From Wolbachia endosymbiont (group B) of Parapoynx stratiotata (GTDB lineage Bacteria > Pseudomonadota > Alphaproteobacteria > Rickettsiales > Anaplasmataceae), in contig NZ_OX366335.1 in the NCBI RefSeq assembly GCF_947250635.1, forward strand, positions 1,426,001 through 1,490,000: a stretch of DNA of 64,000 bases, given 5' to 3'. Below, piece after piece: positions 18,891 to 29,718 of this stretch (the stretch's first letter is position 1; each line of letters opens with the position of its first letter). A program made the position numbers and the translations under genes. The notes below the pieces were generated by a model that saw only the letters and a program-made list of their open reading frames with translations, was not told the origin of the DNA and ran no database searches.

Positions 18891-19757
18891 CTATGAGCTA
18901 CTTTCGACATTAATAGCTGATTCAAGTCTTCTATTCAAAATTTTCAATATAAAATCCAATTCATTTGAGTTGTTATAACGTATCATGACTTTACCCTTAG
19001 AATTACTGTCATTAATTTTGATCTTTAAACCAAGCTGAGAAGATATAGCTCCTTCTAATGCTGCCATATCTTGATTTTTAGTACACTTATGCTCTTTTCG
19101 GTCGTTATTTTGTTGTAAGTCTTTTATCAATTTTTCAGTTTGTCTAACGCTCAGGCCCTGAGAAACTATTCTTTCTGCAAGACTTTCCGCATTTTCAACA
19201 TTAATCAATGCCCTTGCATGGCCCATAGACAATTTTTTCTCGTTGATCATTGTTATCACTCCATCAGGGAGTGATAACATTCGAGTCATATTGGTTATGT
19301 GACTGCGGCTTTTGCCTAAAGTTGAAGCTAGTTCTTCGTGTGTATAGGAGAATTCATCTATTAGTTTCCTATACGCTTCACCTTCTTCTATTGGATTAAT
19401 GTCTTGCCTCTGTATGTTCTCAATTATCGATACTTCTAAGCATTCCTTGTCATTTAAATCTTTTATGATGACTGGCACACTATCAAGATTTGCAATTTTA
19501 CTTGCCCGCCAACGACGTTCCCCTGCTACTATTTCATAATCGTCATCATTTGGATCTTTGCGCACCACAATAGGCTGTATAATGCCATTTTTCTCTATCG
19601 AACTTGCAAGTCCTTTCAATGACTCTTCATCAAAATATTTTCTCGGCTGAAATTTGCTCGGATGCAGTAATGAAACGGGTAATCGATCTTCCTTATTATC
19701 ATAATTATCGCCTATGAGGCCGGCAAGACCTCTACCTAAGCGCCTATTATCCTTCAC
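18891..19757 (-). CDS. parB: ParB chromosome-partitioning protein
   Basis: CTP-dependent parS-binding protein, 288 residues. The order is an N-terminal RRLGRGLAGLIG arm, LLHPSKFQPRKYFDEE, the CTP-binding VAGERRWRAS motif, ENIQRQDINPIEE, and a helix-turn-helix around TLGKSRSHITNMTRML with MGHARALI afterwards. It starts with GTG overlapping the parA stop by 4 bp. I did not find a convincing parS site near the operon. Confidence 0.95.
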   Translation of the reverse strand: MKDNRRLGRGLAGLIGDNYDNKEDRLPVSLLHPSKFQPRKYFDEESLKGLASSIEKNGIIQPIVVRKDPNDDDYEIVAGERRWRASKIANLDSVPVIIKDLNDKECLEVSIIENIQRQDINPIEEGEAYRKLIDEFSYTHEELASTLGKSRSHITNMTRMLSLPDGVITMINEKKLSMGHARALINVENAESLAERIVSQGLSVRQTEKLIKDLQQNNDRKEHKCTKNQDMAALEGAISSQLGLKIKINDSNSKGKVMIRYNNSNELDFILKILNRRLESAINVESSS

Positions 19758-20596
19758 GCCGCACCCTCACTTATCAGCTTTTTCTCTTTACAGATGCTCA
19801 TGTGTTTCTTTAAAATTTCTTTTGCCAAACTTATATATGCTTGCGCACCAGGACACTTAAAATCATATACAATAGCGGGTTTCCCATGAGAAGGCGCTTC
19901 TGATAACCGTACGTTACGTGGAATAATGGTCTCATACAATGGGATGATAGTTTTATATACTTTATCATTTAAATACTGGCAAATATCATTTTTTATCTGC
20001 TCACTAAGTTTGTTGCGTCTGTCATACATTGTGAGCAATATTCCTTCTATTAGCAGGAAAGGGTTTAGGTTATTTCTTTTTATCAGCTCTACAGTCTTAA
20101 CTAAATGGCTCAATCCTTCCAGAGCGAAAAATTCACACTGAAGAGGAACAATAATCGAGTCAGCAGCGGTCAGAGCATTGATAGTAAGCAGACCAAGTGA
20201 TGGAGGACAATCGATAATTATGTACTCATAATTATTACGTACTTTCTCTAGCGTATCTTTTAGTACGAATTTTCCCTGCTCAAGTTGTGATAGCTCAATT
20301 TCTGCAGCTGATAAGTCAACCACTGATGAAATCAGCGATAGATTTGGAATTTCCTTTATATTGAAAATTGCCGATTCCACCAATTCACTTTCGCTGCTCA
20401 GCAGTATTTTATATATATTTTTTTCTTCCCTGCTACGATAAGAAATCCCAAGTCCTGTACTAGCATTTCCTTGAGGGTCAAGATCTACCAGTAAAGTACT
20501 TTTTCCCACAGCAGCAAAGGCTGTTGATAAATTTATACTAGTTGTAGTTTTACCAACTCCACCCTTTTGATTTACTATTGCAATGATCTTGCTCAC
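19754..20596 (-). CDS. parA: ParA partition ATPase
   Basis: Walker-type ATPase that drives chromosome origin segregation with ParB. It has 280 residues. The deviant Walker A is KGGVGKTTTS at residues 11-20, Walker A' is LLVDLDPQGNASTG, and Walker B is YIIIDCPPSLG. There is no N-terminal HTH, as in chromosomal ParA/Soj. It overlaps parB by 4 bp. Confidence 0.96.
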   Translation of the reverse strand: MSKIIAIVNQKGGVGKTTTSINLSTAFAAVGKSTLLVDLDPQGNASTGLGISYRSREEKNIYKILLSSESELVESAIFNIKEIPNLSLISSVVDLSAAEIELSQLEQGKFVLKDTLEKVRNNYEYIIIDCPPSLGLLTINALTAADSIIVPLQCEFFALEGLSHLVKTVELIKRNNLNPFLLIEGILLTMYDRRNKLSEQIKNDICQYLNDKVYKTIIPLYETIIPRNVRLSEAPSHGKPAIVYDFKCPGAQAYISLAKEILKKHMSICKEKKLISEGAA

Positions 20597-20682
20597 GCCT
20601 TTTATCTTATGTATAAAATAACTCTATTGTATATATGCAAGAAATTTTTGCATTAGAAAAATTTTTTTGTTGCCAGTCATGC

Positions 20683-23187
20683 TCAAAGTAAACTGCCTTT
20701 TTTTGTCTTGTGTAACACACTTTGAACCTTATTTCCTAACTCATTCAGAGTAAATGGTTTGGGTAAAAAATGGAAGTCTTCTATATTGATTTCATCGCTC
20801 TTTAAAAAAGCATCCTCTGCATACCCAGAAATAAAAATAACTTTGATGTTTGGCCTATGTATCAATGTTTCTTTAACTATTTCTGGACCACTCACCTCTG
20901 GCATGATTACATCAGTGATTATTAGATCTATGTGTTGATTTTTTTTTCTAATGATCTCTAGTGCCTCGCTGCCTATACTCGCTTCTATTACATTAAATCC
21001 TTTTCTTGTAAGAGCCTTAGCAGTAAATTCCCTTACTGAATCTTCATCTTCAATTAATAAAATTATACCATTACCTTTAATCTCTACCGGTTTCTCTATT
21101 TCTTTACTATCTTCCTCTTTATCATTTTCATCCGATATGTAAACTATCGGCAAAAATATGCTAAATTTAGTTCCACGATTCACTTTGCTAGCAACATAGA
21201 TGTATCCTTCGGTTTGTTTAATAATGCCATATACAGTAGAGAGGCCAAGACCTGTACCAGAAGTAATATCTTTGGTAGAAAAAAATGGATCAAATGCCTT
21301 TTCAATTATATCACTCGTCATTCCACATCCAGTATCAATCACTTCAATCACAACATAATTCCCATGTTCAATCGTTTCCTTATCTGGAGAAAACATATCC
21401 TGAGGTGTAGAATTTAATGAATCAACCTTTTGATTAAAGGTTCGTATAGTTAACTCTCCCCCCTTTTCCATAGCAGCACCAGCATTAACTGCTAAGTTAA
21501 GCATAACTTGCTCTAATTGTCCTTGGTCAGCCCTAACAGCACCCAAATCGCTACCATAATAAATATTAAATTTTATATTTTCACCTATTAATCTTTTGAT
21601 CATTTCATAAAGATTAGCTATCGTACCATTTACATTAATAATCTTTGGCTGCAAAGTCTGTCTTCTTGAAAAAGCAAGCAGTTGTCTTACTAAATTTGAC
21701 CCACGTTTTGCATTTTGCTGTATCTGTATTATATCTCCAAAAGATGGATCGCTAGCTGAGTGCTGGAGTAAAAGCAAATCACAAAATCCTATTATTCCGG
21801 TTAATATATTATTGAAATCATGTGCAATACCACCTGCTAACTGCCCTATAGCTTGCACCTTTTGATAATGCTCAAGTTTTATCTCTAGTTTTTTACGTTC
21901 AGTATTATCAATAAAATAACAAAGTATGAACATCACTTTATTATGAAGAAACTTATTAAAATATATTTTCATGTTATTACCGCCATTGAGCTGCACATCA
22001 AAGGACGCATTATTTATCCTATTACTTGAAAAATATTCACGCACTTTCATATGATAACCATCTGATATCAATGCAAAGATAGAACCATTATTTGACCCCG
22101 CAAGTCTTACTAATGCTATATTTTTCTTTATAAAATTGCCATTTATGTCGCATTGTGCAATAGCAATTGACGAATTTGTAAAACAAGGGTGTAGTTGATA
22201 ATCAACAATATTTGATTCAGTTGGTGTTATAAAGCCGTGTATATAGCTATGATTGTATTTATCACAAAATATAGCAGTACTCATATAAGCCTTAAATGGA
22301 GCACCGCTTATAGTAAAAAACATAATTTCATTTTTGGTTATTGTATCGTCATACTTAGATTGAGATATAAAATCATTGATTGAGCTACCTTTTTCCAATT
22401 TTTTTAGTTCAAACATGTCTAAAAATCTTTTATTTACAGATAAGATACCTCCTTTTGTATTTGCAACGTAAGTTGCTATATTGTGTTTCTCTATCAACTC
22501 TTCATATACCTGCTCTTTGTTTACCTGTGTTGCCTTCAGTACAAAATACCCATTCGGTCTTGCTATTGGGGCTAATGATAAATTTAAAGTCTTATTACTA
22601 TTTATAGCAATTTGTGGATTATCCGGTATTGGTTCAGAGAGCAAAAGAAAGTTAGATATTCTACTCTTCTTGCTTAAGGAAATGCATACTTTTACAGAAG
22701 TGTTATTTCTTAACGCATGATAGAGTGATTTTCTGTCTTTTTCTGAAACATCTCCTGCTTCAAGAATTTTATCTAGCGTAACATCATCGTTTATGTGATC
22801 TTTAAACCTTTCGTAGAACCTCGCATCAGCATAAATAATACCCTCATCTTTATGTAAAATGAGACAAAACTCTGTATTATGATTCAGTGCATTTGCAAAT
22901 ATTGCATTTTGAAACTCTATGATATTAAGTAGATACTTGTAACGTTTTATATTATATACCACAAAGAGAGTCATTAGAGTACTAATTAATAAATTAATCT
23001 CTATATTAACATGCTGACTATATACATTAGAAAAATAGAGTACTGATATTGCTATTGGAGGTAAGAACATAATGACTGCCATCACAATAATTGACATCCC
23101 ATAATTTCTTAGTATGAAGTCAACTCTGTTCTCTTTTTTGTTATCTATGTATCTTTTACTCATTATTGTTGCTTGGCATCCTTGCAC
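20683..23187 (-). CDS. cckA: CckA-type hybrid histidine kinase/response regulator
   Basis: 834-residue membrane sensor kinase of the alphaproteobacterial CckA-ChpT-CtrA cell-cycle relay. Two N-terminal helices (about 31-52 and 63-78) are followed by PAS-like regions, the H-box QLAGGIAHDFNN near residue 455, an ATPase domain (NLAVNAGAAM, DTGCGM, GTGLGLS), and a C-terminal receiver domain with LIITDVIMPEVSG holding the phospho-Asp and a late PKPFT. An ATG nine codons inside (23163) is an alternative start. It is near parAB, grouping cell-cycle functions. Confidence 0.9.
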   Translation of the reverse strand: MQGCQATIMSKRYIDNKKENRVDFILRNYGMSIIVMAVIMFLPPIAISVLYFSNVYSQHVNIEINLLISTLMTLFVVYNIKRYKYLLNIIEFQNAIFANALNHNTEFCLILHKDEGIIYADARFYERFKDHINDDVTLDKILEAGDVSEKDRKSLYHALRNNTSVKVCISLSKKSRISNFLLLSEPIPDNPQIAINSNKTLNLSLAPIARPNGYFVLKATQVNKEQVYEELIEKHNIATYVANTKGGILSVNKRFLDMFELKKLEKGSSINDFISQSKYDDTITKNEIMFFTISGAPFKAYMSTAIFCDKYNHSYIHGFITPTESNIVDYQLHPCFTNSSIAIAQCDINGNFIKKNIALVRLAGSNNGSIFALISDGYHMKVREYFSSNRINNASFDVQLNGGNNMKIYFNKFLHNKVMFILCYFIDNTERKKLEIKLEHYQKVQAIGQLAGGIAHDFNNILTGIIGFCDLLLLQHSASDPSFGDIIQIQQNAKRGSNLVRQLLAFSRRQTLQPKIINVNGTIANLYEMIKRLIGENIKFNIYYGSDLGAVRADQGQLEQVMLNLAVNAGAAMEKGGELTIRTFNQKVDSLNSTPQDMFSPDKETIEHGNYVVIEVIDTGCGMTSDIIEKAFDPFFSTKDITSGTGLGLSTVYGIIKQTEGYIYVASKVNRGTKFSIFLPIVYISDENDKEEDSKEIEKPVEIKGNGIILLIEDEDSVREFTAKALTRKGFNVIEASIGSEALEIIRKKNQHIDLIITDVIMPEVSGPEIVKETLIHRPNIKVIFISGYAEDAFLKSDEINIEDFHFLPKPFTLNELGNKVQSVLHKTKKGSLL

Positions 23188-23322
23188 ATATAAAAATATT
23201 CTACTATATTGATTTAATTATTATAGATTTATTAACATCCTTGATGAGTAGTTACTATCCCAATCTAATTGAGTCCTGTAAATATAGAGTACAATAATAT
23301 TAATAAGCCAACAGAAGGCATT

Positions 23323-24147
23323 ATGGAAAAACAAAAGACACAAGCATTTGAATGGTTTTGCGCACTGAGAAACAAGATCACCGAATCTTTCTTATCAATT
23401 GAGGTACAGTCATTCACAGAACCAAAAATCGAAAAAAGAAAGTGGAACCGACCAGGTGGAGGAAGTGGTGAATCTACAATTATCTTTGGTAATATTTTTG
23501 AAAAAGTTGGAGTAAACGTTTCAAGAGTATACGGAAAGCTCGCAGACTCAGCCATTAATGAAATTTCTGGTGCAAGTGAAAGCAATGGAGAATTTTGGGC
23601 AAGCGGTATATCTTTAGTGTCTCACATGCAATCTCCCCTTATCCCTGCAGCACATATGAACACAAGGCTGATATATACCTCAAAACAATGGTTTGGTGGA
23701 GGAATGGACTTTACTCCAATTTATAAAGATGAGGAAGATTATAAGTACATTCACGAATCAATTAAAGCAACTTGCGATGAGTTCAACATCGAATATTATC
23801 CGAAATTTAAAAAGCAATGTGATGATTACTTTTTTTTACAACATAGAAAAGAGCCACGTGGTATTGGTGGAATTTTTTATGACAATCTAACTTCTGGCAA
23901 CTGGAAAAATGATTTTGAGTTCACAAAAGCAGTAGGTGAAGCTTTTTTAGAAATTTACTTGCACATCATACACAAATATATGCACAAATCTTGGACAAAA
24001 GAACAACGAGAAGAACAATTGATAAAACGTGGCAGATATGTGGAGTTCAATCTTCTTTATGATCGTGGTACAAGGTTTGGTTTAATGACTAATGGTAACC
24101 CCGATGCAATTATGATGTCGATGCCGCCTCTTGTTAAGTGGGTGTGA
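23323..24147 (+). CDS. hemF: Oxygen-dependent coproporphyrinogen III oxidase
   Basis: Converts coproporphyrinogen III to protoporphyrinogen IX using O2, in heme synthesis. It has 274 residues from ATG 23323, chosen because GAAGG precedes it at good spacing; a frame extension to 23269 is unlikely. Signature segments are RPGGGSGES, WFGGGMDFTP, EPRGIGGIFYDN, and the C-terminal YDRGTRFGL with MSMPPLVKW. It is the usual soluble HemF. Confidence 0.95.
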   Translation: MEKQKTQAFEWFCALRNKITESFLSIEVQSFTEPKIEKRKWNRPGGGSGESTIIFGNIFEKVGVNVSRVYGKLADSAINEISGASESNGEFWASGISLVSHMQSPLIPAAHMNTRLIYTSKQWFGGGMDFTPIYKDEEDYKYIHESIKATCDEFNIEYYPKFKKQCDDYFFLQHRKEPRGIGGIFYDNLTSGNWKNDFEFTKAVGEAFLEIYLHIIHKYMHKSWTKEQREEQLIKRGRYVEFNLLYDRGTRFGLMTNGNPDAIMMSMPPLVKWV

Positions 24148-24229
24148 AAAGCGGTTATTAATATAAAATAAATCGTTATAGTTTAAAATTGTACCACAAT
24201 GGTGAGCTTTTATATAGAGGGGTACAATC

Positions 24230-25369
24230 ATGGGTATAGTAGATAGTTTTTTAATTAAATCCGCTAGAAATAGCAATATAAGAGGCGTGAGGCTAGCTTT
24301 AAGTCTTCATAATATAGTAAACAGCTTTGAAAAACTCTTTTCTAGAATTAATCCTTTTAGGAACAAGGGGTCATTTGACTTGAATAATGATCAAACTTTA
24401 AATCGAGCTTTAGAGTATGCAGTAACAAATCTTGATCATAATGTAATGACGTTACTTATTAGTGCTGGAGCAAATATTAATGAAATAAATAATAGTATAG
24501 GAAATGTAATCCTTCAATACAAAATAGCATCAGAAGCTATGCAGTACGGAGATAAGGACAGTCTCAAAGATCGTAAAGAAAAATGTTGTTTAGTGCTTGG
24601 TGAGCTAATAAAAAAAGAAAGAAAAGAAATATTGGAGATTTTGAAACAAACGGAAAGTTGTGACAAGCTTAAAGAGGAAGTAGAGCTAAAATTTAAGGCC
24701 AACTCACCTAAAAAACCTCCTAGAATTTTTGAACATGATGATATTTTACTTTTAAAAGAGCCCATTTATGATGAGGTATATGACGCTAAGGTTAGTAACT
24801 CATTAGAAGAGTTGAGCGTATCGGAAGAATCCATTTATGCTGAAGTATATGATTTGCATAAAAGATCTACCGAAAATTTATCATTGAAAGATAGTGGTTA
24901 TTCTAGTATATCAGGAGAACCTATTTATGAAGATGTAGATGATTTCTCAGAGCAAAAAAAGCCCACTAGCTTAAATCATAAAGAGCAACCAGAGCCTATT
25001 TATGCTAAAGTAGATTTATCGAAAAAGAGATCAGAAAGACAAGCAAAACATATAAAAGATAATTCTGGGACTTATCATGGATTAGTGAAGGATAAAGTGA
25101 ATAATTTGCAAGTAAAACTAAATGAGCAAAGTACTAATAAGCCAGCGAGTCAGCAAATCAAGACCAAGGCTGGCTTTAACGTAAAAGAAATAAGGCAAAA
25201 TTTTGAGCGTAGAGATTCTGGATATGATTCTGGCTATGATTCAGATACAAAAGTTGAACAAAAATTAGATTTAGGATCTAAAGCTCCTAAATCTGAGATA
25301 GGTTCAGTAAGCATTGAACATGGGGTAATAGGAGGCTGTCGATATAAAATCACTGATATATCACTCTAA
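24230..25369 (+). CDS. Putative secreted effector with four EPIYA-like motifs
   Basis: 379-residue protein, with Shine-Dalgarno AGAGGGG before the ATG at 24230. Residues ~50-95 look like a degenerate ankyrin pair (ALEYAVTNLDHNVMTLLISAGANINE). The middle is rich in Glu, Lys and Ser and carries EPIYDEVY (177-184), ESIYAEVY (200-207), EPIYEDVD (230-237) and EPIYAKVD (255-262). EPIYA motifs in bacterial effectors such as CagA and Anaplasma AnkA are phosphorylated by host tyrosine kinases. DSGYSS (221-226) and two overlapping DSGYDS copies (329-338) match the DSGxxS host degron pattern. No signal peptide is visible, as expected for a type IV substrate. The function is inferred. Confidence 0.75.
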   Translation: MGIVDSFLIKSARNSNIRGVRLALSLHNIVNSFEKLFSRINPFRNKGSFDLNNDQTLNRALEYAVTNLDHNVMTLLISAGANINEINNSIGNVILQYKIASEAMQYGDKDSLKDRKEKCCLVLGELIKKERKEILEILKQTESCDKLKEEVELKFKANSPKKPPRIFEHDDILLLKEPIYDEVYDAKVSNSLEELSVSEESIYAEVYDLHKRSTENLSLKDSGYSSISGEPIYEDVDDFSEQKKPTSLNHKEQPEPIYAKVDLSKKRSERQAKHIKDNSGTYHGLVKDKVNNLQVKLNEQSTNKPASQQIKTKAGFNVKEIRQNFERRDSGYDSGYDSDTKVEQKLDLGSKAPKSEIGSVSIEHGVIGGCRYKITDISL

Positions 25370-25437
25370 CTGTGTGATTCAAAATAATTGAATTGACTTT
25401 ATATGTATAATCGATATAACTCAGTTAGATTCAAGTC

Positions 25438-25509
25438 GACTCTTTCGTCTAGTGGTTAGGACACCACCCTTTCACGGTGGTAACACGGGTTCAAATCCCG
25501 TAAGAGTCA
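25438..25509 (+). tRNA. tRNA-Glu (UUC)
   Basis: Acceptor GACTCTT (25438-25444) pairs with AAGAGTC (25502-25508); the discriminator is A. The anticodon stem CACC(C)/GGTG encloses TTC. The T arm GGGTTCAAATCCC is intact. CCA is not encoded. Confidence 0.95.
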
Positions 25510-25541
25510 CTCAAACAGAATGCAAATAACTAAAGTTTTGA

Positions 25542-26237
25542 ATGAAAAAAATTAGGCTTTATGTTGAAGAAGCTTTATCACAAAATGTAAGTTTGGCGCT
25601 TCATCCACGACAAAGTCACTATATTTACAATGTAATGCGGCTTAAGAAGCATGATAACATCTATCTTTTTAATGGAAAGGATGGAGAATGGTTAGGAGAA
25701 GTAGTGAATATATCAAGTAAATCGACAAAAATTATAATAAAAGAACGCACTAAACAACAACAACATGAAAAAAATCTATATTTGTATTGTGCTCTGGTAA
25801 AAAGCGGCGCCTTAAGCAACATAGTAAGACAAGCAACTGAAATGGGAGTAACCTGCATTCAATTTATTTCAACAGAACGTACAGTAGTAAAAAACATTAA
25901 CCTAAGTAGAGCGAAATTACAGGCAATTGAAGCTGCGGAACAATCCGGTAGGACAAGTATACCACAGATTTTTCTTCCTATTAATTTCTGTGAATTATCC
26001 GATTCCCAGAATAAAAATTTTGTTTTGTGTGATGAAACAGGTGAAGGACAACCTCCTAATAAAGTTCTAAAAGGCAAGAAAAACGTTGCTATTATTGTTG
26101 GCCCCGAAGGTGGTTTTTCATCTTACGAACTTGATTCTGCCAATAAATTTTGTCAGAAACTGAGTCTAGGAAAAAGAATTTTGAGAGTTGATACTGCTGT
26201 AGTTGCTGCATTAACCTTCACCAATTGGTATAGCTAG
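25542..26237 (+). CDS. rsmE: 16S rRNA m3U1498 methyltransferase RsmE
   Basis: SPOUT-class methyltransferase that modifies 16S rRNA U1498. It has 231 residues. There is an N-terminal PUA-like part (HYIYNVMRLK, YLFNGKDGEWLGEV). The knotted SAM-binding domain has the QATEMGV segment, ERTVV, AAEQSGRTSIP, VGPEGGFSSYE and LGKRILRVDTAVVAAL, all diagnostic of the family. It directly follows tRNA-Glu. Confidence 0.95.
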   Translation: MKKIRLYVEEALSQNVSLALHPRQSHYIYNVMRLKKHDNIYLFNGKDGEWLGEVVNISSKSTKIIIKERTKQQQHEKNLYLYCALVKSGALSNIVRQATEMGVTCIQFISTERTVVKNINLSRAKLQAIEAAEQSGRTSIPQIFLPINFCELSDSQNKNFVLCDETGEGQPPNKVLKGKKNVAIIVGPEGGFSSYELDSANKFCQKLSLGKRILRVDTAVVAALTFTNWYS

Positions 26238-26359
26238 ATTTTTTAATATGGCTAGTGCAACTTGACACTCTATATAAAGAAATCTGCATTATATTTTTCC
26301 TAAAAGAAATAAATGAAACTTGCATTTTTCCGAACTATCGATACTCTTAGTAAAGAAGT

Positions 26360-26433
26360 CGGGGCGTAGCGCAGCCTGGTAGCGCATTTGGTTTGGGACC
26401 AAAGGGTCGGGAGTTCAAATCTCTCCGCCCCGA
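26360..26433 (+). tRNA. tRNA-Pro (UGG)
   Basis: Acceptor CGGGGCG (26360-26366) pairs with CGCCCCG (26426-26432), with A as discriminator. The stem TTTGG/CCAAA encloses loop TTTGGGA with anticodon TGG. D and T arms are complete. Confidence 0.95.
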
Positions 26434-26566
26434 GATTAGAAAAATTACAAGAGCACTGTAACCTAAGAGCAATTTTTATCAGCAAGTAAATGATTGACAG
26501 CAGAATGAAGCTTTTTTCATATAAATCACTGCATATCATATTCTATCGCTCAAGTTTATAAAATAA

Positions 26567-26595
26567 TTGACAATGTTAATTTTCTAATTTATAAA
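26567..26595 (+). promoter_or_regulatory. Sigma70-type promoter of rpsU
   Basis: TTGACA at 26567-26572 and TATAAA at 26590-26595 are separated by exactly 17 bp, about 30 bp upstream of the rpsU Shine-Dalgarno. This is the best consensus promoter seen in the core part of the window. Confidence 0.75.
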
Positions 26596-26631
26596 TGGAT
26601 TTTGAAGTGATTACCGAAGGAGGTATAGAGT

Positions 26632-26832
26632 TTGATTGAAGTATCAGTCCATTATGGTGATGTAGATAGAGCTCTTCCAGTGTTGAGAAAAATAATTCAA
26701 AAGGAAGGAAGAGGGCTCAAAATGAAAAAAAAATATCACGAAAAGAAATCAGAGAAAACAGCTAAAAAAAAAGCTGAAGCAAGGAAAAAGAGGTATCAGC
26801 AAGAATGCAGAAGACAGCGTTATGGTTGGTAG
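26632..26832 (+). CDS. rpsU: 30S ribosomal protein S21
   Basis: 66-residue, strongly basic small-subunit protein. It begins IEVSVHYGDVDRALPVLRK and ends in a Lys/Arg-rich helix, as S21 does. The start is TTG at 26632, decided by the strong AAGGAGG Shine-Dalgarno ~8 bp upstream and by the absence of an in-frame ATG near the N-terminus. Confidence 0.93.
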   Translation: MIEVSVHYGDVDRALPVLRKIIQKEGRGLKMKKKYHEKKSEKTAKKKAEARKKRYQQECRRQRYGW

Positions 26833-28014
<1,182 letters not shown>

Positions 28015-28017
28015 AGC

Positions 28018-28899
28018 ATGTCCGTTTTAGTAAACAAAGATACAAGATTAATATGCCAGGGTTTTACTGGTGCACAAGGCACATTTCATTCAGAGCAAGC
28101 AATTGATTACGGAACGAAAATGGTGGGAGGTGTAACTCCTGGAAAGGGTGGTAGCACTCACCTTAATTTACCGGTTTTTAATACTGTAGCAGAAGCCAAA
28201 GAAAAAAACGGTGCAAATGCCACAGTTATATATGTACCTGCTAAATTTGCTGCTGCTGCAATACTTGAAGCAATAGATGCAAAAATAGAATTGATAATTT
28301 GTATTACAGAGGGCATTCCTATACTTGATATGGTGAAAGTTAAGCGTGCGCTTATCGGCTCAAAAAGTCAATTGATTGGTCCCAACTGCCCGGGAATTAT
28401 TACACCTGAAGAATGCAAAATAGGAATTATGCCTGGCCATATCCATAAGCGTGGACACATAGGAATTATGTCTCGCTCCGGAACTTTAACTTATGAAGCG
28501 GTAGCACAAACAACCGCTGTTGGTCTTGGTCAGTCAACATGTATAGGAATTGGAGGGGATCCAGTTCATGGTATGACATTTGTTGACTGTATGGAGCTCT
28601 TTTTAAAAGATGACGATACTCATGGTATTGTAGTTATTGGTGAAATAGGTGGAAACGAAGAAGAAGATGTATCACATTTTGTGAAAACAGAAAAAACTAA
28701 AAAGCCAATCGTTGGTTTTGTAGCAGGCCAAACGGCACCTCCAGGAAGACGTATGGGACACGCTGGAGCAATCATCTCTTCCAGCGGTGGAAGTGCTGGT
28801 GCAAAGTTAGAGGTTATGCGCAGTGCTGGGATTGCGATTGCAGAAACCCCTGCTGTGATTGGTAAAAAGGTGTTAGAAGTAATGAGTGTCAGTGCCTAG
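28018..28899 (+). CDS. sucD: Succinyl-CoA synthetase alpha subunit
   Basis: CoA-binding and phosphohistidine subunit paired with SucC. It has 293 residues. CoA site: [21 protein letters not shown] and the [12 protein letters not shown] segment are present. The active-site His is in [10 protein letters not shown]. It is co-transcribed with sucC. Confidence 0.97.
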   Translation: MSVLVNKDTRLICQGFTGAQGTFHSEQAIDYGTKMVGGVTPGKGGSTHLNLPVFNTVAEAKEKNGANATVIYVPAKFAAAAILEAIDAKIELIICITEGIPILDMVKVKRALIGSKSQLIGPNCPGIITPEECKIGIMPGHIHKRGHIGIMSRSGTLTYEAVAQTTAVGLGQSTCIGIGGDPVHGMTFVDCMELFLKDDDTHGIVVIGEIGGNEEEDVSHFVKTEKTKKPIVGFVAGQTAPPGRRMGHAGAIISSSGGSAGAKLEVMRSAGIAIAETPAVIGKKVLEVMSVSA

Positions 28900-28905
28900 C
28901 CTAGG

Positions 28906-29700
28906 TCATAAAAACCCTATATCCCCAGTCATCAGTATATTTTTTGACCACTCAATCAGTAACTGACCTCCTGGTAAATGCACTGAAGTTTGTTTAGTAG
29001 CCAAACACTTACGAAGTATAGATGCAACAAATGCTGCACAAGCCGCACTACCACATGAAGCAGTAATACCTGTTCCTCTTTCCCAAACTCTTAAGTTTAT
29101 TTCTCCAGATTTTTCTATTTGTGCAATACTAACATTTGTTTTCTGAGGAAATAATTCGTGATTTTCTAGCTTTGGTCCTAAATTCTGCAATGGTATTTCG
29201 CTTATGTTATCAACAAAAAAAACTATATGAGGGTTACCAATATTTACTGCAACTGGCTCTTTCAGCATTTCAAGCTCTATAGGTAGATAAAGGGGATCGC
29301 ATTCACAAGAAAGAGGAATTTCATTCCATTTAAGCAGTGGTTTACCCATATTGACCTTTATTGATTTATCACCTACTTTAAAACATTCTAAGATACGATT
29401 ATTTATCAGCTCAATAGTGATATATTCAGTACCTTTTTCTAACATTATCAAATATCCAACACAGCGTGCTGCGTTTCCACACATTTCAGCTCGACTACCG
29501 TCAGCATTGTAGATATGCATAAAGCAGTTTGCAGCATTAGACATTGTTATAATTATCACTTGATCACAACTGCCTTGATCAGCAATTTGTCTATAATTCC
29601 AGTCTAAATTATTTGCTGAACGTGAGTCTATGATAACAAAACTATTGCCAGTACCGTGCATCTTTACAAACGGGATCTTGTCTGTTAGGTTACTTACCAT
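28906..29700 (-). CDS. dapF: Diaminopimelate epimerase
   Basis: Converts LL- to meso-diaminopimelate for peptidoglycan precursors. It has 264 residues. The two catalytic Cys are in EMCGNAARC and TASCGSAACA; the N-terminal KMHGTGNSFVIID is typical. It is convergent with sucD and divergent from the GH5 gene, with only 18 bp between the two starts, so the promoters must lie inside the neighbouring genes or overlap. Confidence 0.95.
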   Translation of the reverse strand: MVSNLTDKIPFVKMHGTGNSFVIIDSRSANNLDWNYRQIADQGSCDQVIIITMSNAANCFMHIYNADGSRAEMCGNAARCVGYLIMLEKGTEYITIELINNRILECFKVGDKSIKVNMGKPLLKWNEIPLSCECDPLYLPIELEMLKEPVAVNIGNPHIVFFVDNISEIPLQNLGPKLENHELFPQKTNVSIAQIEKSGEINLRVWERGTGITASCGSAACAAFVASILRKCLATKQTSVHLPGGQLLIEWSKNILMTGDIGFL

Positions 29701-29718
29701 TATAGCAAAATTACATAA

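Noticed and set aside
18772..18978. 68-codon frame between ispDF and parB
   Set aside because: It overlaps the 3' ends of both genes and spans the inverted repeat; a shadow frame.
18891..20680. parS site next to parAB
   Set aside because: No palindromic TGTTTCACGTGAAACA-like word was found in the operon or its flanks.
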